From Marinobacter vulgaris (GTDB lineage: Bacteria > Pseudomonadota > Gammaproteobacteria > Pseudomonadales > Oleiphilaceae), in NCBI RefSeq assembly GCF_003344045.1, contig NZ_QFWX01000002.1, positions 467,270-531,269 of the forward strand: a stretch of 64,000 nucleotides of DNA. The letters are read 5' to 3'. The position numbers and the translations under genes were made by a program. Below, in pieces: positions 46,128 to 58,218 of this stretch. Each line of letters opens with the position of its first letter. The first letter of the stretch is position 1. The notes below the pieces were generated by a model. The model did not search any database. It had not been told where the DNA came from and was given only the letters and a program-made list of their open reading frames with translations.

Positions 46128-47402
46128 GTGACGAATAAAGAATTGCAGGCACTTAAAGAACGTTATGTCGCGGCCGGTGCGGCCAGTCCCAATGAGCAGT
46201 TTGCCGACCACGCGACCAATGCCGAACTCTGGGATGCCGATGGCAAGCGGATGATCGACTTCGCCGGCGGCATCGGTGTACTGAATATCGGCCATCGTCA
46301 CCCGAAAGTGGTCGAGGCGGTGAAAGCGCAGCTGGACAAGCTGATGCACACCTGCCAGACAGTCATGCCCTATGAGGGCTATGTGAAGCTCGCTGAGAAG
46401 CTCAGTGGCATCGTACCGGTGCGGGGGCATGCCAAGGTCATGCTGGCCAACAGTGGTGCTGAGGCGCTCGAGAACGCCGTCAAGATCGCCCGTGCCGCTA
46501 CCGGCCGCAGCAACGTGATCTGTTTTGATGGCGGCTATCATGGCCGTACCCTCTACACCATGGCCATGAACGGCAAGGCAGCTCCCTACCAGACGGACTT
46601 CGGCCCGATGCCGGGTACCGTTTTCCGTGCGCCTTATCCGGTGCCGTATCACGGTGTTACCGAAGACGAAGCCATTCGCGGCCTGAAGATGACCATGAAA
46701 GCGGACTCCCCTGGCAAGGACACCGCGGCCATCGTAATCGAGGCCGTGCTGGGCGAGGGCGGTTTCTATGCGGCATCGCCAAGCTTCCTCAAGGCCATTC
46801 GCGAAATCTGTGACGAGCACGGCATCCTGATGATCGTTGACGAAGTCCAGAGCGGTTTCGGCCGTACCGGCAAAATGTTTGCCATTGAGCACAGCGGTGT
46901 TGAGCCGGACATGATGACCATGGCCAAAAGCATGGCCGATGGCATGCCCATCTCTGCCATTGTGGGTACCGACAAGCACATGGATGCCTCCGGCCCCAAC
47001 TCCCTGGGTGGTACCTACACCGGCAGCCCGACCGCCTGTGCCGCAGCCCTGGCGGTTCTGGAGGTGTTTGAAGACGAGGATATCCTGGGCAAGAGCCAGC
47101 GCCTGGGTGACACCCTGCGCAAGCGCTTTGACCAGTGGCAGGAGCAGTTCCCCCATGTGGACAACGTGCGCAACCTGGGTCCCATGGCTGCCATTGAGCT
47201 GGTGACTGACAAGACCAGCAAGGAACCAAGAGCGGATTTCGCGGCGGCAGTGACCAAGAAAGCCAAGGAAAACGGCCTGATCCTGCTCAGCTGCGGCATG
47301 TATGGCAACACCATTCGCTTCCTGATGCCGGTGACCATCGAGGACAATGTTCTCGAGGAAGGCCTTGCTATCGTCGAGCAGGCGTTGCAAGAGCTCGGCT
47401 AG
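46128..47402 (+). CDS. gabT: 4-aminobutyrate--2-oxoglutarate transaminase
   Basis: 424 residues. A class III aminotransferase that converts GABA to succinate semialdehyde. Visible: IDFAGGIGVLNIGHRHPKVVEA, the PLP phosphate-binding NSGAEALENAVKIAR, the pyridine-ring Asp in LMIVDEVQSGFGRTGKMFA and the PLP Lys in MAKSMADGMP. GTG 46128 has GAGGAGAGC upstream. No gabD gene is adjacent. A strong terminator follows. Confidence 0.93.
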   Translation: MTNKELQALKERYVAAGAASPNEQFADHATNAELWDADGKRMIDFAGGIGVLNIGHRHPKVVEAVKAQLDKLMHTCQTVMPYEGYVKLAEKLSGIVPVRGHAKVMLANSGAEALENAVKIARAATGRSNVICFDGGYHGRTLYTMAMNGKAAPYQTDFGPMPGTVFRAPYPVPYHGVTEDEAIRGLKMTMKADSPGKDTAAIVIEAVLGEGGFYAASPSFLKAIREICDEHGILMIVDEVQSGFGRTGKMFAIEHSGVEPDMMTMAKSMADGMPISAIVGTDKHMDASGPNSLGGTYTGSPTACAAALAVLEVFEDEDILGKSQRLGDTLRKRFDQWQEQFPHVDNVRNLGPMAAIELVTDKTSKEPRADFAAAVTKKAKENGLILLSCGMYGNTIRFLMPVTIEDNVLEEGLAIVEQALQELG

Positions 47403-47448
47403 GACGAAGCTTGCGGGCAGGGCCAGTGATTGGCCTGCCGGCGCCAAC

Positions 47449-47487
47449 AAAAACGCTGGTCAGTTTTAAGCTGACCAGCGTTTTTTT
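47449..47487. terminator. bidirectional terminator between gabT and parA-like gene
   Basis: AACGCTGGTCAG (47452-47463) and CTGACCAGCGTT (47471-47482) form a perfect stem extended by A and T runs, with seven T bases at 47481-47487. It lies between the converging genes. Confidence 0.88.
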
Positions 47488-47500
47488 ATGCCCAGACGGA

Positions 47501-48241
47501 TTAAAGCAGTTTGCGGATTTCCTTCCATAATCGGCGGTAGGCGCCGGCAGCGGCCGACGCGTGGTCAATCAACTCGACCGGCTGACCCCTTTCCCCCATT
47601 TTCTCGACAACGCTGGCATTGGGAACAATGGCATTCAGCCCCCCTTCAAGATGCTGTTTGCGATTGATCACCATGTCCCTGTGCAGGTTCTTGCGTCGGT
47701 CCACCATGGAAAAGAAGGGGTGCAGGCGGCCGGGCTTGAGCTTCTTGTCTTTGGCGAACGCCTGGAGCTGGTGCCAGCTGTTGAGCGCGAGCCAGGTGGG
47801 CACCACCGGCACAAACACCCCGTCAGCCGTTTTCAGCACCTGTTCGGACAGCCGTGACATGGACGGCGGGCAGTCCAGCACCACCAGACTGGTTTCCTCC
47901 GACAGGGGTGCCAGCCAGTTCTTGAGGGTGTTGTTGCTGTCATCCTTGTCCAGCCGCACGTCAAGGTTACGGAAGCTGTTGTGGGCGGGTATGAAGTCCA
48001 GGTTGGGGTAGCCACTGTCGCGGATGAATTTACCGATCGGGGTTTTGCCGTCCATCAGTGCGGCCAGTTTACGGCCCTTGATGTCGTCAGTTCCGGCCAG
48101 GTACCAGCTCGCAGCCCCCTGTGGGTCCAGGTCCCATAACAGGGTGCGGATTCCGGCCTGGCTGGCCAGATAGGCAATATTCACAGCCGCCGCGGTTTTA
48201 CCGACACCGCCTTTGAGACTGTAAAACGCAATGATCTTCAT
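47501..48241 (-). CDS. orphan ParA-family ATPase
   Basis: 246 residues. It has the deviant Walker A motif KGGVGKTAAAVN with the signature lysine at the start, DLDPQGAASWY, and the Walker B-like VVLDCPPSMS. No ParB-like gene lies next to it. It is not the usual chromosomal parA, which in gammaproteobacteria sits after mnmG/rsmG and is paired with parB. Related single ParA proteins position protein clusters or other cargo. It is monocistronic between gabT and the VC0807-family gene. Confidence 0.88.
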   Translation of the reverse strand: MKIIAFYSLKGGVGKTAAAVNIAYLASQAGIRTLLWDLDPQGAASWYLAGTDDIKGRKLAALMDGKTPIGKFIRDSGYPNLDFIPAHNSFRNLDVRLDKDDSNNTLKNWLAPLSEETSLVVLDCPPSMSRLSEQVLKTADGVFVPVVPTWLALNSWHQLQAFAKDKKLKPGRLHPFFSMVDRRKNLHRDMVINRKQHLEGGLNAIVPNASVVEKMGERGQPVELIDHASAAAGAYRRLWKEIRKLL

Positions 48242-48472
48242 GCTCCCTCCTGAAGCCCTGGCAAAATACCGGCTGCCAGCTTAACCGATCCCGGTTTGGC
48301 AAGTGTTGCAGTTAGATGACAGCTAACCTCAACCGACAATAAACCGGAAATGGCTTCCGGACCAGTCCCACGTGCCTTCGGTTACTGAGGGTTTCATCGT
48401 ATACTGGTTCACGACTTTTTCGGTATGCTGATTAATCACCGATACCACTTCCCCGAACCATCAGGCTGATCT

Positions 48473-49240
48473 ATGACTCCCCCGGAAGCTCAATCAAGAC
48501 CGACGCACAAGCCCAGGCCATGGGTAGACCTGCTCGTCAGTATCATTATCCCCTCCGTCATTCTGATGAAGCTCAGCGGTGACGAATACCTGGGAAATGT
48601 AATGGCCCTGGTCATCGGGCTGGCATTCCCTCTGGGTTGGGGCCTGTTCGAGTTGGTGCGCTACCGCAAGTACAACTTTATTGCGGTGCTTGGGGTGATC
48701 AGTGTGGGCCTTACCGGTGGCATCGGGCTGCTGGCGCTGGACGCCGGCTGGCTTGCCATCAAGGAAGCGGCCGTTCCAGCGGTGATTGGCATTGCCGTTC
48801 TTCTATCCACCAGAACCCGGTATCCGCTGGTTAAGACACTGCTGTACAACCCCACGGTACTGGATGTGGACAAAATCCAGGCGGTTCTGAAGGAGCGGGG
48901 AAGCGAAGCCGAGTTTGAGGAGCGGCTACTCAAGGCCAGCTACTTCTTCAGCCTGACGTTCCTGTTCTCCTCCATCATGAATTTCGTGCTGGCCAAATGG
49001 ATTGTCACCAGTCCCTCCGGCACCCAGGCCTTCAACGAGGAACTGGGGCGAATGACCCTGGTGAGTTATCCAATGATAGCCATCCCCTCAATGATCATGA
49101 TGATCGCCATCTTCTACTATTTGTGGCGCTCAATTCGCCGGCTCACCGGTTATACCCTGGAAGAGGTTATGGCACCGCATCTGGCAGCCCAGCAGGAACG
49201 CAAGTCGTCAGACACCCCCTCCGGGGGCCAGGACCAGTAA
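48473..49240 (+). CDS. VC0807 family membrane protein
   Basis: 255 residues with about six membrane segments (about 20-40, 47-65, 72-92, 98-113, 158-178, 205-225). DLLVSIIIPSVILMKLS, NPTVLDVDKIQAVL and YFFSLTFLFSSIMNFVLAKW match the VC0807 family, which is related to intracellular septation protein A. No activity is known. The C terminus is a charged tail. A perfect terminator follows and is shared with gyrB. Confidence 0.8.
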   Translation: MTPPEAQSRPTHKPRPWVDLLVSIIIPSVILMKLSGDEYLGNVMALVIGLAFPLGWGLFELVRYRKYNFIAVLGVISVGLTGGIGLLALDAGWLAIKEAAVPAVIGIAVLLSTRTRYPLVKTLLYNPTVLDVDKIQAVLKERGSEAEFEERLLKASYFFSLTFLFSSIMNFVLAKWIVTSPSGTQAFNEELGRMTLVSYPMIAIPSMIMMIAIFYYLWRSIRRLTGYTLEEVMAPHLAAQQERKSSDTPSGGQDQ

Positions 49241-49276
49241 CAGCCTGGCGGAAGCGCACCAGGTTATTGAATTATA

Positions 49277-49310
49277 ATGAAAAAGGCGACCATCTGGTCG
49301 CCTTTTTCAT
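49277..49310. terminator. bidirectional terminator between VC0807 gene and gyrB
   Basis: ATGAAAAAGGCGACCA and TGGTCGCCTTTTTCAT are perfect inverted repeats with almost no loop, with A and T runs giving termination on both strands. Confidence 0.88.
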
Positions 49311-49359
49311 ATCTGGCTGAATACCCGGGACACGCCTTCAGATCGGCCCGGTGACAGCA

Positions 49360-51834
<2,475 letters not shown>

Positions 51835-51854
51835 TCAAGATGGTTCATCCGCGA

Positions 51855-52985
51855 CTAAATCTGTTCTTCCGTCAATTTTCCATGTTCCACGTGGAACAAT
51901 CTGTAGTCCGGCAGGGTGTTCTGCCAAAGTTCTGTGGGTCGGGGAGGCTCGATCGAGGTCAGAAAAACCTGACACCGTAATTCATGGAGCTTCTGCGCAA
52001 GCATGGCCCGATGTCCCACATCCAGTTCTGCATTGATATCGTCCAGCAGAAAGGTGACCTGTTTACCGAGATCACTCAGCACCATGCCCTGAGCAATCTT
52101 CATCAATATGACGAGTGTTTTCTGTTGACCCCGGGAAAACGTTTCGGACACCGGGCGTCCCTGGAACCGCAGCCTTATATCGGCGCGATTCGGACCATAC
52201 AGTGTATGGCCCATCTTCTGTTCCTGTTCCCTATGGATTTTCAGCACATCAAACAGTGATTGCGAGGAATCCCAGCCCGCATAAAAATCGAGCCTGAGCC
52301 CGTCTACCCAGGGCGCCTCAATCTCGCCCAGCAGACTATCAAAGGCGGCCGTGAACAGTCCGAAGGTCTCTTTACGTGCTCTCGTCAGACGCTCTGCCAA
52401 CTCGGTGTACTGAGAGTCCCACACCTTCATCAGAGCGTCGTCTATTCTACCAGTTCTGAGGATTTGATTCCGCTGTGATGTGACTCTTTGGCACTGTTGC
52501 CACACTGAAGCGAAAGAAGGTTCCACGTGGAACACTGCCCAGTCCAGAAACTGGCGCCGTTTACCGGGGCTGCCCGCCACAATATCAAACACCCCGGGAT
52601 CGATAACGGACACGGGAAGGTGTTGCGCCAACGATGACAGGTTGCGGACCGCCTCGCCATCAACCCGCAATATGGTTTCTTTCGCTGCCACATCACGGGA
52701 AATTCCCACCCGGTGGCGGAGTTCACCAGGCATAGAAGAAGGAGCCGCGGACATTCCCTCATCCAGCCCACCAAACACCGTCAGTTTTTTCTCGCCGTGA
52801 CTGACAACCGCCTGGTGGCGGCTGACGCGAAACGATCGACCCAGGCCGAGGTATCCAATCGCTTCCAATACGCTGGTTTTACCGCTTCCATTTTCACCAT
52901 ATAAGAGATTCATGGAGGGAGTGAAACTGACCGGCCCGTGCCCAAGGTTGCGGAAATTTTCCGTTTGAAGTTTAACGAGCGCCAT
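51855..52985 (-). CDS. recF: DNA replication and repair protein RecF
   Basis: 376 residues. An SMC-like ATPase that helps load RecA at gaps. Walker A is YGENGSGKTSVLEAI, the signature area is FSRGQQKTLVILMKIAQG, and Walker B is VTFLLDDINAELD. The gene contains two copies of a parS-like palindrome, one encoding FHVE in the C-terminal tail and one in the middle (also FHVE). It is separated from dnaN by an ABC1-family gene. Confidence 0.96.
   Translation of the reverse strand: MALVKLQTENFRNLGHGPVSFTPSMNLLYGENGSGKTSVLEAIGYLGLGRSFRVSRHQAVVSHGEKKLTVFGGLDEGMSAAPSSMPGELRHRVGISRDVAAKETILRVDGEAVRNLSSLAQHLPVSVIDPGVFDIVAGSPGKRRQFLDWAVFHVEPSFASVWQQCQRVTSQRNQILRTGRIDDALMKVWDSQYTELAERLTRARKETFGLFTAAFDSLLGEIEAPWVDGLRLDFYAGWDSSQSLFDVLKIHREQEQKMGHTLYGPNRADIRLRFQGRPVSETFSRGQQKTLVILMKIAQGMVLSDLGKQVTFLLDDINAELDVGHRAMLAQKLHELRCQVFLTSIEPPRPTELWQNTLPDYRLFHVEHGKLTEEQI
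51883..51898. other. parS-like site 1 within recF
   Basis: TGTTCCACGTGGAACA is a perfect 16-bp palindrome. It is the form of parS used by ParB in pseudomonads and related to the Bacillus site. It lies about 5.4 kb from the dnaA-rpmH intergenic region. Confidence 0.8.
52519..52534. other. parS-like site 2 within recF
   Basis: GGTTCCACGTGGAACA matches site 1 at all but the first base and keeps the 14-bp palindrome GTTCCACGTGGAAC. Confidence 0.78.
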
Positions 52986-53087
52986 AAGTCACGATAAGTT
53001 GACAGCCTTGGGAGACGGGAACAAAAAAGGCAGCGTGCCCAATCAGCGACGCTGCCCCAGTGTACAAAACCCTGTGGATGAACGCGA

Positions 53088-54359
53088 TCAGTGCAGCATG
53101 TTCAGCCGCTCGTCCATGAAGACGTCCATCTCGGGTGCGAGTATGTGAACGTAGCGGTCAAAGTACAGAAACTGTTTCAGCAACAATGCGAACTCCCGTG
53201 GGAAATGAAGCCCGTGACTTTCACCAATCCGCACCATATCCATCAGGATATTATTGACGTCATCCTCCGCCTGTTCCGGTTGGTACGGCACCTCGTCCGG
53301 CACCATCGTATCCATCTGCTGGTACAGGCGGCGAAGGTCATTCGCCAGTTCGCTGGCCTCAACCTTCTGATGGGTGATACCGATACGGATCATCGCATCC
53401 GCCATGCCATCAAAGTTGCCGACCATTACCGCGGATATGAAATCGCTGACCGCCTGCCAGGTATCCGGACGGATTCGTCCGACAATACCGAAATCGATGA
53501 ATCCGACGCGACCGTCCTTGAGCACCATCAGGTTGCCCGCGTGAACGTCGGCGTGGAAAAATTCGCACTGGGTCAAGCTGGAAAACCAGGTATTCATGGC
53601 GGTAATCAGGGTTCGCTCCGGGTCCCGTGCGTAACCACGAATGCTCTCCAGATCCGTAAGCGGAACCCCGTGGAATCGTTCCATGGTAAGAATCCGTCGG
53701 GTACTGCAGCTTTCATACACCAGTGGCACCGTGGCGTCTTCATTGTGAGTGTTCAACAGAAACTCACGGAATACCTTGAGATTATTGGCTTCCTTTATGA
53801 AGTCGCACTCTTCCATCATGGTGCGCTGGATTTCCTCAACGATTCCGGACAACGATGTCCAGGACAGTTTGGGAGCCAGGACTTCCAGAATTCTCGCGGA
53901 CAGATACAAAAAGTTCAGGTCCGTGAGCAGAATATTTTCCACTCCGGGTTTCTGCACCTTGATCACCACATCCTCTCCGGTAACCAGCTTTGCAGCGTGA
54001 ACCTGTGCAATGGAGGCGGACGCCAGGGCCACCGGATCAATGTCGGAATAGACTTCCTCGATGGGGCGACCGAGCTCATCCCTGATAATCTTCCTGATCA
54101 CGCCGAAGGGGAGGTTGGGCGTCCGGTCCAGACAATACTGAAACTCCTCCACGTATTCCTTCGGAAAGAAGGTCGGGGAACTGGCAATGAACTGGCCGAG
54201 CTTGATATAGGTGGCTCCCAGAGATTCAAAGGTCTGCCTGAGCAGGCGCGGTGCCGGCGGACGGTCGCCACGAACCCAGTTGGTGCCAGCGCGCCCCAGT
54301 ACAGACAACGTCTGGCCGATTCGAAAGGCACCCTTGAGACTGTTCGTTACCCTTCCCAT
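53088..54359 (-). CDS. ABC1/AarF/UbiB family atypical kinase
   Basis: 423 residues. KxGQ motif YIKLGQFIAS, the A-rich loop ALASASIAQVHAAKL, the lysine in VVIKVQKPG, catalytic FHADVHAGNLMV and FIDFGIVGR (DFG) define the UbiB/ADCK atypical kinase family, which acts on quinone synthesis or lipid homeostasis. It lacks the two C-terminal membrane helices of E. coli UbiB, so it is probably not ubiB itself. It sits between recF and dnaN on the same strand, an unusual interruption of a normally contiguous set. Confidence 0.9.
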   Translation of the reverse strand: MGRVTNSLKGAFRIGQTLSVLGRAGTNWVRGDRPPAPRLLRQTFESLGATYIKLGQFIASSPTFFPKEYVEEFQYCLDRTPNLPFGVIRKIIRDELGRPIEEVYSDIDPVALASASIAQVHAAKLVTGEDVVIKVQKPGVENILLTDLNFLYLSARILEVLAPKLSWTSLSGIVEEIQRTMMEECDFIKEANNLKVFREFLLNTHNEDATVPLVYESCSTRRILTMERFHGVPLTDLESIRGYARDPERTLITAMNTWFSSLTQCEFFHADVHAGNLMVLKDGRVGFIDFGIVGRIRPDTWQAVSDFISAVMVGNFDGMADAMIRIGITHQKVEASELANDLRRLYQQMDTMVPDEVPYQPEQAEDDVNNILMDMVRIGESHGLHFPREFALLLKQFLYFDRYVHILAPEMDVFMDERLNMLH

Positions 54360-54408
54360 TCTGTTTCCATCCTTCGTTTCAATTCGATGTGGACGTTGCC
54401 GTTCAGGT

Positions 54409-55512
54409 TCAAAGCCGCATGGGCATTACAACATAAAGGCAGCGGTTGTCATTGGGGGCTTCTATCAGTGCACTACTGTTAGGATTGGCAAGGGTAATCT
54501 TCACCTGCTCCTCCTCCAGCGCATTCATGACATCCACCAGATAGCCCACGTTAAACCCGATCTGCAGTGATTCCCCCTGGTACTCCACGGGCAATGCATC
54601 CTCGGCCTGCTCCTGATCCGGGTTGTTGGCAAACACCTGCAGCTCATTCGGCGCCAGGTTCAGGCGAACGCCCCGGATATTTTCATGGGACAGGATACCG
54701 GCGCGCTGCAACGTGTTTTTAAGCGTGGCCCTGTCCGCCAGTACAATCTTGTCACCACCGCGGGGAATCACCCGGTTGTAGTCCGGGAACTTGCCCTCTA
54801 TGAGCTTGGAGGTGAAAGTGTAGGAACCGACCGTAGCACGCAGGTGGTTATCGCCGATCACCAGGGTCACCGGCGTTTCCACGTCATCCAGCAGCCGTGA
54901 CAACTCGAGCACACCCTTGCGGGGGACAATCACCTGACGGGGCTCGGCACATCCGGTTGGCAGGTCGAAATGCGCCATGGCAAGACGATGGCCGTCGGTG
55001 GCGACGGTGCGGACATGATCCTTGTCCACTTCCAGCAGCAGGCCGTTGAGATAATAACGGACATCCTGTTGCGCCATGGCAAAGGCCGTTGCATCGAACA
55101 TGCGGCTGAGTTCTTTCTGGGGAAGCTCAAGCCGGAAGCTTTCTGCCTCGTCCTCTACGTTCGGAAAATGCTCAGCAGGCAGGGTCGACAGCGTGAAATG
55201 GCTCGCGCCACACCGCAAATGCAGGCGATCACCTTCCAGTGCCAACTCGATTGGCGCCTGGTCGCCGAGCGCCCGGCAGATATCGGACAGCTTCCTGGCC
55301 GGTACGGTGATCCGCCCCGGCTGATCAACGTGGACCGGTGAGACGCGGCCTACCAGCTCCACTTCCATGTTGGTCCCGGTCAGGGTCAGGGTATTGTCTT
55401 CCGCTACCAGCAATACGTTGGACAGTACCGGCATTGTCTGTTTTCGCTCTACCACCCCGGCAATGGATTGCAGCGGGGTAAGCAGGGATTCTCGGCTGAT
55501 CGTCAGTTTCAT
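54409..55512 (-). CDS. dnaN: DNA polymerase III beta sliding clamp
   Basis: 367 residues. The three-domain clamp starts MKLTISRESLLTPLQSIAGVVERKQTMPVLSN and ends LYVVMPMRL. ATG 55512 is preferred over 55524 because homologues start MKF/MKL and the preceding GAGTG is better placed. dnaA ends 58 bp upstream. Confidence 0.97.
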   Translation of the reverse strand: MKLTISRESLLTPLQSIAGVVERKQTMPVLSNVLLVAEDNTLTLTGTNMEVELVGRVSPVHVDQPGRITVPARKLSDICRALGDQAPIELALEGDRLHLRCGASHFTLSTLPAEHFPNVEDEAESFRLELPQKELSRMFDATAFAMAQQDVRYYLNGLLLEVDKDHVRTVATDGHRLAMAHFDLPTGCAEPRQVIVPRKGVLELSRLLDDVETPVTLVIGDNHLRATVGSYTFTSKLIEGKFPDYNRVIPRGGDKIVLADRATLKNTLQRAGILSHENIRGVRLNLAPNELQVFANNPDQEQAEDALPVEYQGESLQIGFNVGYLVDVMNALEEEQVKITLANPNSSALIEAPNDNRCLYVVMPMRL

Positions 55513-55570
55513 GGCACTCAGCATTCTTTTATTGGAAGGTGAATGTTTATTGGTTTTTCACAGAACCCGC

Positions 55571-57019
55571 TCAGGTTGTGAGCAACCGCATAAAGTTCTG
55601 ATAATCCTCGCGGATACCCGGATCTGTTTCCCGAAGCTCCACAATCTTCTTACAGGCATGCAGCACCGTGGTGTGATCCCGGCCACCAAACGCATCGCCG
55701 ATTTCCGGCAGACTGTGATTGGTCAGTTCCTTGGCAAGAGACATGGCAACCTGCCTTGGCCGCGTGATCGTGCGGGTGCGTCGCTTTGACAGCAGATCAG
55801 ACACCTTGATCTTGTAGTACTCCGCCACTGTGCGCTGGATATTGTCGATACTGACCTGCTTTTCATGCAGCGCCAGCAGGTCCTTGAGACTTTCCCGAAT
55901 AAACGGCGGGGTAATTTCCGAACCCGTAAAGTGAGCATTCGCTATCACCAAACGCAGCGCCCCTTCCAGCTCTCGCACATTAGAACGGATTTTCTGGGCA
56001 ATAAAAAAGGCGGCCTCACTACTGAGTTTCACATTTACCTGTTCAGCCTTTTTCATCAGGATCGCAACCCGGGTTTCCAGCTCCGGTGGCTCAACCATGA
56101 CTTGCAGCCCCCAGCCAAACCGTGACTTGAGCCGCTCTTCCATGTCCACAATTTCTTTCGGGAACCGGTCACAGGTAACAATAACCTGCTGACCGCCTTC
56201 CAGCAGCGCGTTGAAGGTATGAAAGAACTCTTCCTGGGAGCGTTCCTTGCGGGCAAAAAACTGGATGTCATCGATTAACAGGGCGTCTACCGACCGGTAA
56301 TACCGTTTAAATTCGTTAATGGCGTTCAACTGCAGCGCCTTGACCATATCCGCAACAAAACGTTCAGAGCGCAGATACGCCACCTTTGCTCTTGGATTGC
56401 GACGGACAATATCGTTGCCGATGGCATGCATCAGGTGGGTTTTACCAAGACCCACCCCACCATAAAGAAACAACGGGTTGTAGGCACCACCGGGGTTTTC
56501 CGCGACCTGCATCGAGGCTGCCCTGGCGAGCTGGTTGGATTTACCCTCCACAAAGGTATCAAAGGTAAAGCCCTCGTTCAGAAAGCTCTGATGCTTGATA
56601 TCCCCGTCCACCTGAACAGCGCGCCGACTATCGGTGTTTCCGGGCTTCGCCCGGCGCGGGTTTGCCGTCGCCGCAATACCCTTTTCCTCCTCCGTCACCG
56701 CACTGGCATTTTCCTGCTCGGACGCCGCTCCGTTAGCCGCCGTTTCTGATCGAATCACCAGATCCGCGGTTTTGGGCGCGGAACCCACTTTCATGTTCAC
56801 CAGCGGGGCCTGGCCACCGTGAAGGTCTTTCAGTACTTCTTCAATTCGTCTGAGGTATTTCTCGTTCACCCAGTCCATCACGAAGCGATTGGGCGCAAAC
56901 AGCATCAGCCGTCCCTCGCGGTGATCGGACTGCAAGGGCCTCAGCCAGGTGTTGAATTGCTGGGCGGGAAACTCGTCCCGGAGTACTTCCAGACACTGAT
57001 GCCAGATATTGTTCGGCAC
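55571..57019 (-). CDS. dnaA: chromosomal replication initiator DnaA
   Basis: 482 residues from GTG 57019. Domain I begins [26 protein letters not shown]. The AAA+ domain carries Walker [17 protein letters not shown] and Walker [11 protein letters not shown]. The C-terminal DNA-binding domain has the signature [15 protein letters not shown]. The linker domain II (about 85-145) is Ala/Glu rich, as usual. Upstream lies the oriC candidate. Confidence 0.98.
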   Translation of the reverse strand: MPNNIWHQCLEVLRDEFPAQQFNTWLRPLQSDHREGRLMLFAPNRFVMDWVNEKYLRRIEEVLKDLHGGQAPLVNMKVGSAPKTADLVIRSETAANGAASEQENASAVTEEEKGIAATANPRRAKPGNTDSRRAVQVDGDIKHQSFLNEGFTFDTFVEGKSNQLARAASMQVAENPGGAYNPLFLYGGVGLGKTHLMHAIGNDIVRRNPRAKVAYLRSERFVADMVKALQLNAINEFKRYYRSVDALLIDDIQFFARKERSQEEFFHTFNALLEGGQQVIVTCDRFPKEIVDMEERLKSRFGWGLQVMVEPPELETRVAILMKKAEQVNVKLSSEAAFFIAQKIRSNVRELEGALRLVIANAHFTGSEITPPFIRESLKDLLALHEKQVSIDNIQRTVAEYYKIKVSDLLSKRRTRTITRPRQVAMSLAKELTNHSLPEIGDAFGGRDHTTVLHACKKIVELRETDPGIREDYQNFMRLLTT

Positions 57020-57119
57020 GACAGTCTTGCCTCCGATGCCTCAGAAATGTCTCGTAACGGATCTCCATGACCCGACGAAAGAGATGACCAAGGATTCTAA
57101 CCTGAGCACCCTCCAAGTG

Positions 57120-57510
57120 AAAGGGTCTAAAGCATTTAATAAACAGGCTGTGGAAATTTATATTCTTTTTTTTCAATTTGTTACAGACTTACCTACAGGC
57201 TTGTGTACAGAAAACAATATCAATACCAGTTATACACACACCCTGTTAGCAACCCGCTCCCAACCCTGTGCACAAACCCCCGACGGCTGGTGGATAAATG
57301 GACTCCATACCAGCAACCCATCTTACCCACATTTCCTGCCACGGTTATCCACAGACCTCAGGGCCCCTTGTCAACTGCTTTGTCAATCTTCTATCTGGCT
57401 AATTTATAACGATATTATTGGCTTATCCCCCGAAAATGCCTTGCCTAATAACAGTAGTAGTAATCCTTAAAGAGATTAAAAAAGACCTATTACAGTTATT
57501 ACTGATGAGC
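57120..57510. other. candidate origin of replication (oriC)
   Basis: The 641-bp gap between dnaA and rpmH holds no gene. It contains two consensus DnaA boxes, TTATACACA (57230-57238) and TTATCCACA (57345-57353), and near matches TGTGGAAAT (57149), TGTGTACAG (57202), TGTGCACAA (57267) and GGTGGATAA (57289). AT-rich stretches flank them (57155-57182 and about 57395-57505), one of which may be the unwinding element. Confidence 0.75.
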
Positions 57511-57557
57511 CCGTCCGGGCCCCGGTCCCCCTCAGAAAATGAGCCCGTCAATAAGCA

Positions 57558-57586
57558 TTGAATTCCTTGGCCACATTGCATAGAAT
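57558..57586 (+). promoter_or_regulatory. promoter of rpmH
   Basis: TTGAAT (57558-57563) and TAGAAT (57581-57586) are separated by exactly 17 bp and lie 75 bp before the rpmH start. Confidence 0.6.
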
Positions 57587-57660
57587 GCCGCTCCTGTTTT
57601 GGCTGTTCATTTTCCAGTCAATCATTGAATTTCAAATACCTGCAATGTGAGATCGACACC

Positions 57661-57795
57661 ATGAAAAGAACGTTTCAACCAAGCGTACTGAAGCGTAAGC
57701 GCGTTCACGGTTTCCGTGCCCGCATGGCAACTGCGAATGGCCGCAAGGTTATCTCCCGCCGTCGTGCCAAGGGCCGTGCCCGTCTGTCTGCGTAA
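57661..57795 (+). CDS. rpmH: 50S ribosomal protein L34
   Basis: 44 residues. The [20 protein letters not shown] start and the [12 protein letters not shown] end are the complete L34 sequence, strongly basic. It is a large-subunit ribosomal protein. It is followed 15 bp later by rnpA, as in nearly all bacteria. Confidence 0.98.
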   Translation: MKRTFQPSVLKRKRVHGFRARMATANGRKVISRRRAKGRARLSA

Positions 57796-57810
57796 GACAT
57801 TGACCGCCTG

Positions 57811-58218
57811 ATGAAGGCTTTGACCTTTCCAAAATCGTCCCGGCTGCTAAAACCGGCGGATTACGGTAAAGTCTTCGATGACGTTCAGATCAGGGTTCCA
57901 CACCGGAATTTTCTGATCCTGGCGACACCCAATACTCTGGGACACGCCAGGATCGGCCTGGTTTTTTCAAAGAAGAATCTCAAGCATGCGGTACAGCGCA
58001 ATCGCGTTAAACGCAGGGTTCGGGAAACTTTCAGGCACCAGACAGAATATCCCGCCCTGGATATTGTGGTACTCGGGCGACGGGGCCTGACCGAGCTTGA
58101 TAATCCAACGCTCAATGCTACCCTGACGGAGCTCTGGTCACGTCTCAGAAAGAAAAACCGCCAGCTCCAGACATCCTCCTCATCGGAACACACCGGTAAC
58201 GGCAAAGGAACGGGTTAA
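57811..58218 (+). CDS. rnpA: ribonuclease P protein component
   Basis: 135 residues, basic. It aids the RNase P RNA in tRNA 5' maturation. [19 protein letters not shown], then [27 protein letters not shown] with the RNR motif. The C-terminal tail (about 110-135) is Ser/Lys rich. Its stop overlaps the yidD start (TAATG). Confidence 0.96.
   Translation: MKALTFPKSSRLLKPADYGKVFDDVQIRVPHRNFLILATPNTLGHARIGLVFSKKNLKHAVQRNRVKRRVRETFRHQTEYPALDIVVLGRRGLTELDNPTLNATLTELWSRLRKKNRQLQTSSSSEHTGNGKGTG

Noticed and set aside
46095..47450. 451-codon minus-strand frame opposite gabT
   Set aside because: gabT is certain, and the shadow frame has no motifs.
57009..57470. 153-codon plus-strand frame across the dnaA-rpmH gap
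   Set aside because: It has no family likeness and covers the DnaA boxes and AT-rich region; it is treated as origin DNA.
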